A stretch of DNA of 64,000 bases, from NCBI GenBank assembly GCA_914767715.1, contig OU612073.1:5644001-5708000 (forward strand). Direction: 5' to 3'. Under the pieces are notes generated by a model that saw only the letters and a program-made list of their open reading frames with translations, was not told the DNA's origin and ran no database searches. Shown here in pieces: positions 35,301 through 46,034 of the stretch. The translations under genes and the position numbers were made by a program. The stretch comes from Membranipora membranacea (Eukaryota > Bryozoa > Gymnolaemata > Cheilostomatida > Membraniporidae). Position 1 is the stretch's first letter; each line of letters starts with the position of its first letter.

Positions 35301-35873
35301 GCTTGCAGCATTTTAAAGGCTTTATTAGGCATGAAGGCTTTGATATCAAGTTGACATTTCACATGGGTTCAGCGATTTAACACAGGCAGTATTATTAAGT
35401 CCATGCAGTCTTTGCTCAATTAAGCTTACTACGATTTAAAATCAGGATTATTTAGATTCCATTAAATGTTTGTTCTTAATGTCACCTTAACACAGGCACT
35501 TTAAATATTTCAAACTCCAACTGGACTAAAATCCATGAGGTTCGTGTATTGATAAGGTTGTTTTTCTAAAGAGTTATAATCACAAATGCCAATTGCAATT
35601 CTATAAAGATATAAGAATAGCGATTGTTTTACTCCAGGCTAAATATCAAACCCATGTCCATATCTTTGGATCGATCAATTTTAATTAAATTGGAATTACT
35701 TGATATTATGTGAGATTACTCAATGATAAGATCTTAGGGGCTGACTTGTTCCTTACAATGAATGGGGCCCCAAATATGATTGGCACAAGCAAAAACAAAG
35801 CAATCTTACCCAATGTGTGATAAGCTCTCTTCTTTCTTTGTATATCTAGAATTGAATAAAATAAAAACCGTTG

Positions 35874-35907
<34 letters not shown>

Positions 35908-36510
35908 ATCTAATACCTGCATATAATAGAGCACATGTTACAGCTGATTTCGATGGTGATAATAAATTGACACTTTTCACCTTGTGGTAGCAGCTATAGG
36001 GAAACACCAGATATGTGATAAGATATCAGGGTTACTAAGTTCTAAATATCACTTGCAATGACAATCTTCAATCTCCAGGTGGGATATCTCACAGCTTTCT
36101 CAAAAAGGAAATGAGACTAAACATGTAAGAGGATTGTGGGTTTGTCAGTGGTTTATATATTCCTTAGATATACCACACTATCTTTTCAATCTTGACCTTT
36201 GAAACAATGTTCACATATGGGTGGACAGCTAAGTACAATATGTGAGATTTACTGACATACTCGGTTAATCTCAATAGCATCATTATTCAGTGGGTAGCAG
36301 GTTCAATAGATAAACAATACCGACCTGCTCGTTTGAGGGTTTGTGATTGATGGGAGTCCATGCAGAGTTGTGGGTCATGTACTTCTTGGTGGTGAAGTTG
36401 TCAGCTGATTTGTTCACAAATCTGGTGGGCGATTTCCCGAGTACCTTGCTGTCATCATCGGTGATATCGAGTCGCTTCATGCGAGACTTGGTACTCAGAT
36501 AAGACGACAT
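20379..36510 (-). CDS. ECT2L: ECT2L-like F-box and DH-PH RhoGEF, 28 coding exons
   Basis: Minus-strand exons in transcript order: 36325-36510, 35810-35845, 34779-34877, 33780-33833, 32732-32872, 31961-32092, 31744-31782, 31165-31243, 30507-30751, 30122-30151, 29663-29793, 29204-29318, 28690-28805, 28122-28306, 27694-27783, 26992-27161, 26802-26915, 26536-26634, 26102-26219, 25573-25726, 24830-24902, 24232-24377, 23721-23789, 22862-23083, 22352-22508, 21477-21640, 20858-21030, 20379-20521. All splice in frame to 1,160 codons including TGA. The N-terminal block, F-box (~135-170), long middle region and C-terminal DH (~812-1000) and PH (~1010-1150) match the order in vertebrate ECT2L (LFDS), a predicted Rho-family exchange factor of poorly known function. 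The F-box would bind SKP1 and DH-PH would load GTP on a Rho GTPase. At about 1,159 residues it is longer than I recall for the human protein (about 900). Donors at 26991 and 22861 are the least certain. Confidence 0.9.
22123..22248. mobile_element. Palindromic MITE, copy a (intronic)
   Basis: Two ~53 bp arms are almost exact reverse complements, running from CAAGTTTGACCCATTTGCC and ending at CTACTGGTCACGC, around a 16-base loop. Outer ends match four other elements in the window (near 23541, 24110, 31310 and 59308). Confidence 0.8.
22229..22337. repeat. Minisatellite of GGGTCAAACTT units
   Basis: About nine tandem copies of GGGTCAAACT(T) with single-base variants directly follow the palindromic element and look like an expansion of its right terminus (GGGTCAAAACTT). 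Confidence 0.85.
23541..23645. mobile_element. Palindromic MITE family, copy b (degenerate)
   Basis: The right end GCAGGCAAATTGGATCATAA matches the family terminus. The left end (TTGATCAAATTAATCCAATT) is degraded. It lies in an ECT2L-like intron. Confidence 0.5.
24110..24206. mobile_element. Palindromic MITE family, copy c
   Basis: The left end GATTCGATCCTGTCTGCCTG and right end CAGGCAAACTGAATCAAACT are imperfect inverted repeats of the same terminus. Intronic. Confidence 0.55.
24697..24806. repeat. 38 bp tandem repeat, about three copies
   Basis: CCCTAACTGATGCATTATGG and two variants recur at exact 38-base spacing (24711, 24749, 24787), with AAGAACTGACAA between them. Intronic. Confidence 0.85.
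24960..25726 (-). repeat. Tandem array duplicating the 3' half of an ECT2L-like exon plus intron
   Basis: Units of about 196-213 bases repeat downstream (minus sense) of exon 25573-25726. Each unit has an acceptor-like CTAG/TTAG followed by TCTGAATG (first exon base at 25449, 25263 and 25066) and then intron sequence with CATTCGTGTAAA-type and TCATGTGGCTCC-type words. Donors survive at 25359 and 25163. The two farthest copies have in-frame stops soon after TCTGAATGGCC. Confidence 0.8.
25360..25449 (-). CDS. Duplicated, still-open exon of the ECT2L-like gene (candidate alternative exon)
   Basis: A 90-base segment bounded by an ACTAG acceptor and a GTAAGT donor encodes [16 protein letters not shown], then [13 protein letters not shown]. 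It closely copies [14 protein letters not shown] and [13 protein letters not shown] of the upstream exon 25573-25726. It starts after two bases of a codon and ends two bases into another, so its inclusion keeps the ECT2L-like frame and adds 30 residues as a tandem repeat. The 1,159-residue model works without it. Whether it is spliced in cannot be told from sequence. Confidence 0.5.
31310..31432. mobile_element. Palindromic MITE family, copy d
   Basis: The left end ATCAAATTTGTCTGAATTCA with GAGTTGCT pairs with the right end AGCAACCTGAAATGCAGGCA and AATTGATCAAA. Intronic in the ECT2L-like gene. Confidence 0.65.
32732..32872 (-). other. F-box exon of the ECT2L-like gene
   Basis: One 47-codon exon in phase 0 at both ends carries the F-box: [20 protein letters not shown] followed by [15 protein letters not shown]. 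It has the family's LP start, hydrophobic IFSML helix and CSRVSWSW C-terminal signature. The next exon continues LWRPKC, as usual after an F-box. Known role of the motif: docking to SKP1 in SCF ubiquitin ligases. Confidence 0.88.
34671..34720. repeat. TTGCA/TTGCG pentanucleotide microsatellite
   Basis: About ten units of TTGCA, TTGCG, TTACA and TTACG in tandem. Intronic in the ECT2L-like gene. Confidence 0.85.
35874..35908. repeat. (TA)n microsatellite
   Basis: About 35 bases of AT dinucleotide, upstream (minus sense) of the 36-base second coding exon of the ECT2L-like gene. Confidence 0.95.
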
Positions 36511-36562
36511 ATTGCAAACCCTAGCTGTCTAGTTGGGACTAATTTTCGCAATCTTCAATCAC
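36511..36562 (-). other. 5' UTR part of the first coding exon, ECT2L-like gene
   Basis: On the minus strand a CCCCTTTACAG acceptor ends at 36563, leaving 52 bases of leader before the ATG at 36510. At least one upstream non-coding exon is therefore expected in 36563-37965; I could not place it. Confidence 0.5.
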
Positions 36563-37965
36563 CTGTAAAGGGGAAACAAGTTGTTGAAAAGAACAATAGC
36601 TGACAGCATAGATGAGGATACGCTGTACAGCGATGGTCTACAGTACTGTCGATAAGATGAAAGTGATTGTTTGATATTCATACATATTTAAGTCTATATT
36701 GACTATTCTAGTGAAGATATCGAGGGTAAAAGTAAAGTATAAAAGGTAAAAGTAAAACATGGAACATTAACAACATTAACAAATCTGGTTCCTTGGCCTT
36801 CAGGTGTACCGGCCATTCGGATTACCAGCCGTTCAAAATATAGCAATGCATAATCGTACCTGATGTGGGCTGACCAGTTTGAATTATTACTATCCAGAAG
36901 TCAGCAACAGCATTCTATCTAGTGCATATCCAGTCAGTACATTGACATTTGTCTGCCTCTTTTATGCGGGCACTTACACTGTCTGGCATGCCATTATGAT
37001 AAGAGTTGAGCACATACGTATTATATCAGTTCTAGACCAAGTACCAGACCTATACTTGATTCTCTGAATAGGATCATAGGCTATATAGTAACCTAGCAAC
37101 AGCACTCAGGAATAATGGCAATGAACTGATAGAATACAAATGAGTATTTATCAGAATATAATTGATAATTTGGTATTACGTGCTGACTGCTGGACAATGA
37201 GCAAGCAACTCAAAATCACCATTTGTACCTCTGTGGATAGAAATAGAGCTTGTAGAATGACAATAAAAGTATATATATAACTCGTAACTTGTATGATTTT
37301 CATCGCCATCGCATATCTTTGTACATATTTTCTGAAGATTGAGCCTTTGGTGCTAGCCCAACTTGATCCTCCTACAATATATACACACACATATGAGTTT
37401 GTTGTAAGATGTAAGATGACCATCTTTAGCTATAGGTAACACCTATAGAGGACTGCCTGAAGGCTGAGACAAGGCGTTACCCCTATCAGACCAACAAAAC
37501 ATTTCGAATTCTCTAATGCTACATTGAAAGCAACCTAGAACTTTATTCTAACCCGCCAATGAACCCCCTAACCCATCAAATAACATGAATCTAAGTAGGT
37601 ATAGCAGGTCGCCATAGAGAAATAACAACACATATAAGAGTGTAGATATTCAGGTAAGGAAACATACAACTTGAGTGTCTATGTTTTCTCACTGTATTCA
37701 TTAGACATGAAAATAATAGCTCTTTGAGACAAACTATTTTATTTGAAAAATAAGTCATACAATTTTATTAATATATTGAGCAAAGTGTATAGATAGGTAG
37801 TATTATGAGCAGGTGCAAAATGGACAAACTTATAAATTAAGAATAAAATTATTAAAATAAAAATCTACCAGAAAAATGAAAAGATTTCAATCATCCCTGA
37901 GAAAAACTGACTAGCTTCAGCCACTATTAATGAATGCTCGTAATTAAATAAACTTTCATACACTT
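36563..37965. other. Intergenic DNA between the ECT2L-like and BK-beta-like genes
   Basis: It holds the promoter side of the ECT2L-like gene and the 3' UTR of the BK-beta-like gene; TTTATT at 37764-37769 is AATAAA on the minus strand. A minus-strand frame near 37250-37380 follows a possible acceptor (TATTGTAG) and could be leader exon, but it has no domain. Confidence 0.35.
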
Positions 37966-40900
37966 TCAAATTGACCTATGTTTTCTTGGCCGCGAACGTT
38001 TTGCAAAATGAGCGCTCAATCTGATAGTCTCCTCAAAGTCATCATCTTCTTCATCATCTTTATCATCTCTCGTCATCTCAGGATTGCCTCTCATCACCAA
38101 ACAAACAAAACAAGACATGATGATGGCTATCAGCGGTAAGAAAAATAACATAACGGCTAACGAGACATGAGGTAACAACTCTGCTTTTATTAGAAGAGGG
38201 CGCCCTGGATTGTCCTTGTATGCGTAACATTCTAGCTCTTGGTGAAGAGTAAAGTTAGATGAGGCGACGGATTGAGTGTACTGGAGTCTGTCGCTCTCTA
38301 CCTCCGGACAGTTTATAGGTACAATCATACAGTGCGAGTTTGTCTACAAATACGAAATTGACAGGGATTTAGTGCTGAGTTTTGCAAGTAGGAACCGGGA
38401 CTTTAACAATTTACACGTATTTAATATAAAACAAATTTGTAACAATTACCTAACTATTATTATTGTGCATCCACAACTACTCCTCTAGCTGGAATACATA
38501 CATTGGAGAAGAATAAATCTTGTAATATTGGGTAATTGGCTAGATGGTTTAAATTCCTGGTATTGCTATTGCACCCAGTCTATATACAGACTGGGTGCAA
38601 TAGCAATATTATGTGTCTAAAGGATTATTATATGTTTGTAAAATTATATCATGGACTGTACCCTAGAGCAATTTAAAGAATTTATCGAATAGATGTGTTC
38701 AATATTGCTAGGGCGATAATTTGATAAGCTGGTTTGCACGTTGTCATATTGTTGTTGTTGTTGTATTTGGAAATCCAAATAATGTACAAGCAAATTTATC
38801 AAAGCTGGGGGAGTTTATGTACAGTGAACCGTATTATGCAGAGCAGCCGCAATAACATCAATTATAGGCTGCAGGATACTGACCAGACTGATCAAATGGG
38901 AAAACAAGATCAAACTTATCAATAGTTAATATCAACGGTCAAGAACCTTGAAATTCAATTAAGTGACTTCCGCAGCGCGGCTACAATTCCGCTATTCGTG
39001 ATAATTGGAAACAGCGACGCAGCATTTGATGTTCGAAATTTATATTTACTCATGTGAGCCAAGTTCAAAGTTGAATGTAGTCCTTCAACAAAAAGGCTCA
39101 GAAAGAAAACTAGATCTTCGCAGGGTTGAATCGACTCAATAAACTCGCATACCTGGCTTTTTGTTTGGTTGGGTGGAGGTGAAACTCTTCCCAACCTTGC
39201 GCACCAATAAATATGCACTCACAGCAAAAACTTTGGTGTACGAGTTTATTATGTCTCTGCAGAGATACTTTTTTACCCAGGTGAGACTTTCTCTTAGAGG
39301 ACTACGATCAAATTTTGAACTTAGCTCAAGAACATCAAATGCTGCGTCCTAAATATTCACTCTCTCAAATGTTTGCACACTAAATATTCACTCACAGCAT
39401 AATTGACGATGAGACTGCGAGGGTTCCAGTAGTTGACATATCCAGCTCTGATAAAGTCCTCACCGGCAAGCTTATAATTAACTGAGATACACGGACAAGG
39501 CATTATACCTTTCTGTTTACACACCATGCCCAGTCCTAACCAGTGCTCGCAACATGAAGTCTGTAAAAAACATATTGAAAAGCTGTAAGAGGTTACACAT
39601 CTCAAATTGATGTGATTTAGGTCACGGACAAATAGAGAAAAATGGTGGAAAATACGAACACATCCGATATAGAGTGCAGAGTACCCAGACTGTTTCATCC
39701 CTCTTAAGCTCTGGCTACACACGCCTATTAATAGCTAGGCCTATTCCTTTCAATTACAATACAATTTGGGTCTGCTTTGCCTTCCTATTGTTCAACTTGA
39801 ATGAATTAAACCAATCACTATTTAGTAATTTAATTAAGCCCCGCCTCTTTCACAAATAACAAAGGAATAGCTGGCCGTACTACGGCTACGGATAGAACCA
39901 ACAAGTTGGTTAGCCCATCTGAGGCATCTGGCAGAGCTAACCTAGCTATCCTATGCATCTGGCAGATCTAAAGATGCCCCAATCCTGTGGAAAATACGGC
40001 GTGTGTAGCTACAACTTTAGTGTTTAAGTTACTTTTGTTCAACCTTATTTAGTTGTAACTAAATGACAATAAACATTTACAAAACAAAATAACAGATCAC
40101 ATTCTACCCTAGAGGGGTAGATATCAGCTAGAGTTAAAGGGCAACCAAGGTTTCGCAGCAATGCATTTATGGGTAGCAAATAATGTGCTGGGCAGCATCA
40201 GCTTTGTGCATTACGCGATGCAAAACTCAAAGTAGTTGCTGACTCTAAGCTGGGTAACACTTCAGTTTAGGGAAGGTTCCAAGACTTTGCTGTAATAATT
40301 AAGAGCACAGGCTAAATAATAACAGGAACAGGAAACTGCTATGTGGTATTCTCTTTTAGCTGAGTTTGAGTGCCTTATGGAAGAAATGTTTCACAAGAAT
40401 TCTGGCTGAATAATCATCCGAATTATATTTTGTCTTTTTCCCCATGCAGAAGGTGCAATCTGCTATTAATCAATGGCCATCAATGAGAAGTTGTTTGAAA
40501 CCTTGGTTGCCCTTTAAGTTAATCTAGTTTGAGTGTATTAGTGTTGGCAAGTTCAAATTTTCACTAGCTGAACTCGAAGCATACGTAAAGTAAAAAGGAA
40601 GATTAAAGATTGGCTGGCCATAAATTTCACTATTTCAAGCCCGTACAAATTGGAGAACTTTGCCTCCAGCAAATGCTCAACTCCTCTGGTGTATCAAGGA
40701 CTCGGGTAACAAAAACAAGTTTTCAAAACTTGATCATCAAAAGTGACATACCCTAGATTGAGAGAGTGGGGGAAGGTACACTTACCACCTTGTCACTTCC
40801 ACTCTTGTGTCCCAAGTAGTCGATAAAACATGTGTCCGCCTTGATCATCCGCGACACCGTAAATGTATACTTTGCAGGTCCAGCGAAGAATATCAGTAAC

Positions 40901-41085
40901 ACTATATACATGAAAGTCAGCAAGACAACTGTGAGCGGAGGCAGCCATCTTGTGCTAGTTTGTGCCGCCATGTGACACTTGGCTTTAACAAAGAACCTGC
41001 ACTGGCTCAGTCTGTGTGAGATGATGTAATATATATTCTGTAACCGTGACCTCATCGACTGCTGAGCTGGACCGTCACTCTTCAT
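37966..41085 (-). CDS. Two-transmembrane Cys-rich protein, BK channel beta-subunit-like (KCNMB family), 3 exons
   Basis: Minus-strand exons 40786-41085, 39396-39560 and 37966-38343 join in phase 0 to 281 codons (280 residues plus TGA). A basic cytoplasmic N-terminus precedes TM1 (LPPLTVVLLTFMYIVLLIFF, about residues 48-67). A loop of about 150 residues holds at least nine cysteines (CFIDY, SCCEHW, MVCK, MPCPCISVNY, HCMIV, INCPE, ECYAY) and N-glycosylation sites. TM2 (LAVMLFFLPLIAIIMSCFVC) and an acidic then basic cytoplasmic tail (DDEEDDDFEE, KRSRPRKH) follow. The topology, the CPCI-VNY segment and the CYAYKDNP motif before TM2 recall the auxiliary beta subunits of calcium-activated K+ (slo) channels; TipE-like proteins share the layout. 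The structure is clear, the family name only moderately so. A foldback repeat sits in intron 2. Confidence 0.7.
39016..39348. repeat. Imperfect foldback repeat in intron 2 of the BK-beta-like gene
   Basis: Ends GACGCAGCATTTGATGTTC and GAACATCAAATGCTGCGTC are exact reverse complements. Inner arms pair imperfectly (AATAAACTCG and CGAGTTTATT near the centre). A MITE-like element of about 333 bp. Confidence 0.8.
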
Positions 41086-42948
41086 CCTAAAGATTCACAG
41101 ATTGTGACTGTGATACATCAAATCTGTATGGGAAATATGGAATATAATATATAAAACATATATAATATATTAGCTAATGTATTTGCATACACATCCGCTA
41201 GTTAAAATACAAAAAGAATATGAAATGAAAAAAAAGCAGAGAGAAATACAAAAGCTGATTGAACTTACCTATAAATTGACCCATGTCGAGTTAGACGCAC
41301 GTACAAAACTACACATACAGTACTGAACGCAAAGTGAAATTTATTGAGATATTTTCAGACAGCAAGTAAACATGCGGATTAAACACAAAACACCAAATAA
41401 ATTAATTAAATAATGCACAAGTACTAATAGTGGCAAGAGGGCTTGCCAGAAACACATTTGTCTGAAATCAACATAACCTGAGGCCATAATGCTATTCAAA
41501 ACAGCAGGATTACGACCATTAAATCTTATTATTGATCCTTTAGAACAGTTTTGACATTTTATATTAATTTGAAGTGTATGCAATGAACTGTGCTCTAAAG
41601 ATTCCATAAATAGAATGTTAACCTTGGAAAGTTAAGGATTAAAATTATATGGATTAGAAAGAGAGATTATATATTATTACCACTATATTTCAGAGAGTTT
41701 ATAGGTCTAGCCTAGAGTACTTTTAAGCACAGCCTAAATGTTTTTGCTTAACCATTTTATCTAAAGAGTAACCTGAGCAAGCGCAGGACATGTATGGTAG
41801 ATATGCAAAAAAATTAAAACCAAAATCTCACCTGCATAGATGGAGGAATGCATCAACAGTCAAAACTAAGTACACCAGAACCTTGCACCCCTAGACTGTT
41901 TGACTCCTGACTGGCCGACTGTTGACCAAAATTCAATTTATCTCTTTGTAAAACTATCCAATCATGCTGTTTCATCCAAGCTACAAATCTACTCTACGCT
42001 GACAGCAGAAATAATGAGATTTTATTGGTGCGTCTATAAAAGATATTGACACTCTGCTCCTCGTACAATTTACTACACCAGTAGTATAAGTGAATTACAC
42101 TCTATATTATATTGGAGAAAATTGATTAGGGAGTTGGCCTGCTATTGAAGCCGACATGACTTAACCCAAAGGTGCGTGCTAAAGATGATAAAAACTATGT
42201 TGTTTGATTAGGCGATATCACTTTCACAAGCTGAATAACCTTCAAAAGTAAAAATCAATCCTGGAATAATTACGAACTGTCTCCCAGACCATTTTAAAAA
42301 GCTGTAAAGAAATATTCTTCACTGTGGCAATCATTTAGGCCTAGTGGTAGATCTACCATATTCGCAGACTATGGCGTTTATGCCCCTATTGCAATTTCCA
42401 ATATTTCAGGCGTTTGATTTTCAAAAATGTTGACATTTACTTAACGTTTCTATAATCAATAAAGAAAAAGGATGCAAAGTAGGACTCATGCTCTACCAGC
42501 ATATCACACATAGCAATTGCCATTACAATAACTACCAAAAAAAGAAGTTATCCATTTCACCTGTGAAAACAATCATTGTGGCTGACTCTCAATCACCAAA
42601 GCGCTACCAAATCGTCCACATTCACAGGTTTGAAGACTATGGCATTTATCTGCCTGCTATCGTCATCACTCTCCATGATCACCGATGCGCTACCATCCAG
42701 CCTTTACAGGGTGTGAGGTGCAATCTAGCAAACATAAAATGGTAGCGCATTTGGAAAATTAATCAGGTATATATTTTAAAGGGTTATCTTCTTCTAGTCA
42801 CGGAGAGGACAAATTTGATTTTCCTAGCTCCAGCTCAAGCTGCTGTTTCCCAATTTTAAAAGCCACTCAAAATTGATTGAAATCCCTTGTAATTGGAATC
42901 TTCCATTCTCCCTGGTAGACTACAAGTCACTGATAACACCTTTGCTAC

Positions 42949-43120
42949 TGCTTGGCCACCAGTACGACCCTCAGTATAACCGCTCTGCTAGGTTGGCTTT
43001 GCCACCAGTACGACACTCAGTATAACAGCTCTGCTAGGTTGGCTTTGCCACCAGTACGACCCTCAGTATAACAGCTCTGCTAGGTTGGCTTGGCCACCAG
43101 CACGACCCTCTCTAGGCTGA
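42949..43120. repeat. 46 bp minisatellite, about 3.5 copies
   Basis: CCACCAGTACGACCCTCAGT begins copies at 42956, 43002, 43048 and 43094, each followed by ATAACAGCTCTGCTAGGTTG. Spacing is exactly 46 bases, with few mismatches. Confidence 0.95.
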
Positions 43121-44370
43121 AGCCCTGACAGTTGCTAGTCTGCAGAAGTTATCTATCCAGGAGTTATCCTCTCTCGGCTCATTTATGCTAGATACTGTTA
43201 GCCTGAAAACCAAACCCTAGCCAGGTAACGGCCAGGTGTTCCACCCTTTTGATATTTCCCGTACCACAGCCTTGATATTTTACACTGGTCTCCCAAAACA
43301 GCTTATGACGATTGTACAATGAGTTATCCACTCATATAAAGTGAGAGCATAACTCCCATATCTTTCACACCAACCACAGAACTTTCCAATGCTGCTCTGT
43401 AGGTGTAATCTTGGAAACAGCATGGACAATGTTGATTTTGTCTTATGGTGTAACTGTCTGATGAAAGGGGCAGTAACAGCAATTTACCATCTTGAGAAGC
43501 TATTTCAATTTGTTTGAAAACACTGTGTAAGTTTCCAAATATTTTCCAAACCGGAAAAGAGCAGAAATGATATTAGTAATTAGTAATAATGTGTCATCCC
43601 TTTTGATTTGCTGAAGTTTTGTGTCATGGACAATGATTAGTCAACCAATAATGATGATATTCCAGACCAATACAGTTTGCAATGTACAGTTATCTTTGAG
43701 TTAGGAAGAAGCCAACAAAAGACATAGCTGTACCATACAACCACCAACCCTCGCATATCTTCATTTTCAAGTTTTTCTGTCTATCACCTGTCAATGCTGT
43801 CTAAGTGGGTTGTGTTGTTCTGGTTTTTTTACCAGGTTAATGAGATGAACACACATTGATTGATACTGATTGATTGATGACAAACAAGTTACAAGTGTTG
43901 TTCATCCATTCATTCATGTCTTGAGACATACATTGTATGTATTTGAAGATTATGTTCAATGTTCTTTTCACTGACCCAATGACACAAACGACTTGGAGGA
44001 TATCAATACACCCTTAACCTTTGATTTCATGGAACTAGTGTTAATGTACCTTTCAGAACTGGGTCAATTTTGTAATAGTAGAAGGCTGATGAGTGATGCC
44101 ATCTTGTGTAGTTCACTATCTTTAGGCAAGGACTTGCTTGCCTGCCCATTTGCAGGGATACAATGTCCTCTGACCGAGTACCTCCATCATACTTTGATCA
44201 TCGCCAACATCTTTCAGATGGCCAGGGTGATATGATTATCAAGCATGGTCATGGACTAGAAAGTCATTAATCCTGGTCCAGAAACAGACCATGGTCCTCT
44301 TGATCTCAACTCTTAATTGAACCACTCTAACTCATGAGCCCCTTGAACTGATATGTCTTATTCTTCCAGA

Positions 44371-44405
44371 CCAGTATCAACCATTTTTGGGGGGGTTGAT
44401 ACTGG
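44371..44405. repeat. Short perfect hairpin upstream of ICMT
   Basis: CCAGTATCAACC and GGTTGATACTGG are 12-base exact reverse complements separated by 11 bases including a G run. Significance unknown. Confidence 0.5.
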
Positions 44406-44691
44406 ATATTGGCAATGTAAAGGCATGTATGTCCTGAATGAACGACATACTACACTAACGCCAATATGTCGGGATGCAATATTGATCACTACCTTTGACC
44501 TGATTGCGGTAGATTGTCTCTTCTCCGTGAGAGTGCTTGCACACAATAGGTGCACTGGTGATCTTCAGGGATTACAAAGGGTTAGTAACTAGTCAATAAT
44601 TAATACCGCCTTACTATTCCTACTGATTTGGCTTCTATTAGAATTTATTAATAGTTATATACTAATATATTTAAAATTTTACAGGAGGGCT

Positions 44692-46034
44692 ATGGATGAG
44701 ACAGCACAAAGATCACCACAGGCACAGAGAAGAGCTGAAATGCCCGACTGGGCGCTTAGCTGGAGGTGTTATGTGCTCGGAATCCTCGGATATGTTTTGC
44801 AAATGACATCCATACTACTTACCAAGCTCGAACTTATCTCTGAAGAATACTTCTCATCATTAAGCAGCATCATCATTATTCAACTTGCGTTACTCTTATT
44901 CGTGTATTATTCCGTCCAACCGAGACACTTTGATGTGGCGTGGCGAGCTTTACTGTTAGGGACAGTATTGAACATCGGACTATTACTTGCAACATTCACA
45001 CATCAGTATCAAACATTCGGGTTGTATCTGATCTTTCTCTCATTTTTCCACTGGTCTGAATTCATGATGCAATCGATATTTAACCCAGAGACTACCGATG
45101 TCACATCGTACATGCTGTATCACAGTGACGCGTACGTTGCTGCGTTCGTTGCATCGTTACTGGAGTACTGTCTGGAGCTGTACTTCGCACCTTGGATGAA
45201 ACTGCCGACAATGTTTTTGAATATAGGTCTGACACTGGGGCTGCTAGGAGAAGGTCTCAGAAAGATTTCAATGTACACGGCAAAGAGTAACTTTAACCAC
45301 TTTGTACAATTCGACAGGAATGAGGGACATGAACTGGTCACTCATGGAGTATATGGCTTGTTCAGGTAAATAAATACTCATGATAATCATGTGTTTCTGC
45401 CCAATCGTTGTCAAAGTTTATAATGTCTATTTCGGCCAGTTAACGACTTTTTGTTTATCCTAACTTTGAGTGTAGTATGCCTCTCTGCTTAGCTATGAAC
45501 TTTGGTGAAATGATTTGCAGCCTCCAGTACAAGTCTAGGAAGTTTGATTTTGTGAGAATCCGAGGTCAAATTGCTCATACTGATAGAATGTCCCTAACCT
45601 GCGTCTGTTTTGAGCCAAATTCAGTACTGATTTTTGGATTATTCATAGTTATGAATTTTGTTAGTCTAGAAGGACACAACACTTGATAGAAAGTCTCCGT
45701 TATGTTAAGCTTTTATAACTGTCTACCTTAATTTCTTTTGCACATCAATATCCAGATGTATTTCTCTTTTTCTAGACATCCGTCATATGTAGGCTGGTTC
45801 TGGTGGTCTGTAGGTACGCAGGTAATACTTCTCAATCCATTCTGCATGGTCGCTTACGCTGCAGCCTCCTGGAAGTTCTTCTCTGATCGAATATACACTG
45901 AAGAGATGACTCTGGTTCAGTTTTTTGGAGAAAAATATGTTGAGTATCAACAGAGAGTTGGTACAGGAATACCATTCATTGAAGGATTTCATGTCCCAGT
46001 GATCAACAGCCCTGACAAAGATAAACAGCAGTAA
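44692..46034 (+). CDS. ICMT: Protein-S-isoprenylcysteine O-methyltransferase, 2 exons
   Basis: Exons 44692-45365 and 45776-46034 join in phase 2 to 311 codons (310 residues plus TAA), close to the usual 280-300 of animal ICMT. The enzyme methylates, from S-adenosylmethionine, the C-terminal prenylcysteine of CaaX proteins such as Ras, Rho and lamins, in the ER membrane. Exon 1 has several hydrophobic segments, then HWSEFMMQSIFNP and the conserved GEGLRKISMYTAKSNFNHFV. The catalytic signature HELVTHGVYGLFR, HPSYVGWFWWSVGTQ spans the intron. Exon 2 ends with the family C-terminus: EEMTLVQFFGEKYVEYQQRV then GTGIPFIEG. The ATG lies eight bases into an exon that starts after a TTTTACAG acceptor, so a 5' UTR intron is present. 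A short hydrophilic tail ends the protein. Confidence 0.95.

Larger units (their letters stand above)
41086..44684. other. Divergent intergenic region between the BK-beta-like gene and ICMT
   Basis: The two genes point away from each other, so their promoters lie here. Minus-strand donor-like sites (GTAAGTTC at about 41270 and GTGAGATT at about 41830) suggest 5' UTR exons of the BK-beta-like gene. An acceptor at 44681-44684 shows ICMT also has a 5' UTR intron. It also contains a 46 bp minisatellite (42949-43120). Short frames carry no domain features. Confidence 0.4.

Noticed and set aside
36879-37423. Small membrane-protein genes on both strands
   Set aside because: Hydrophobic composition reflects AT-rich DNA; no start context, homology or splice support.
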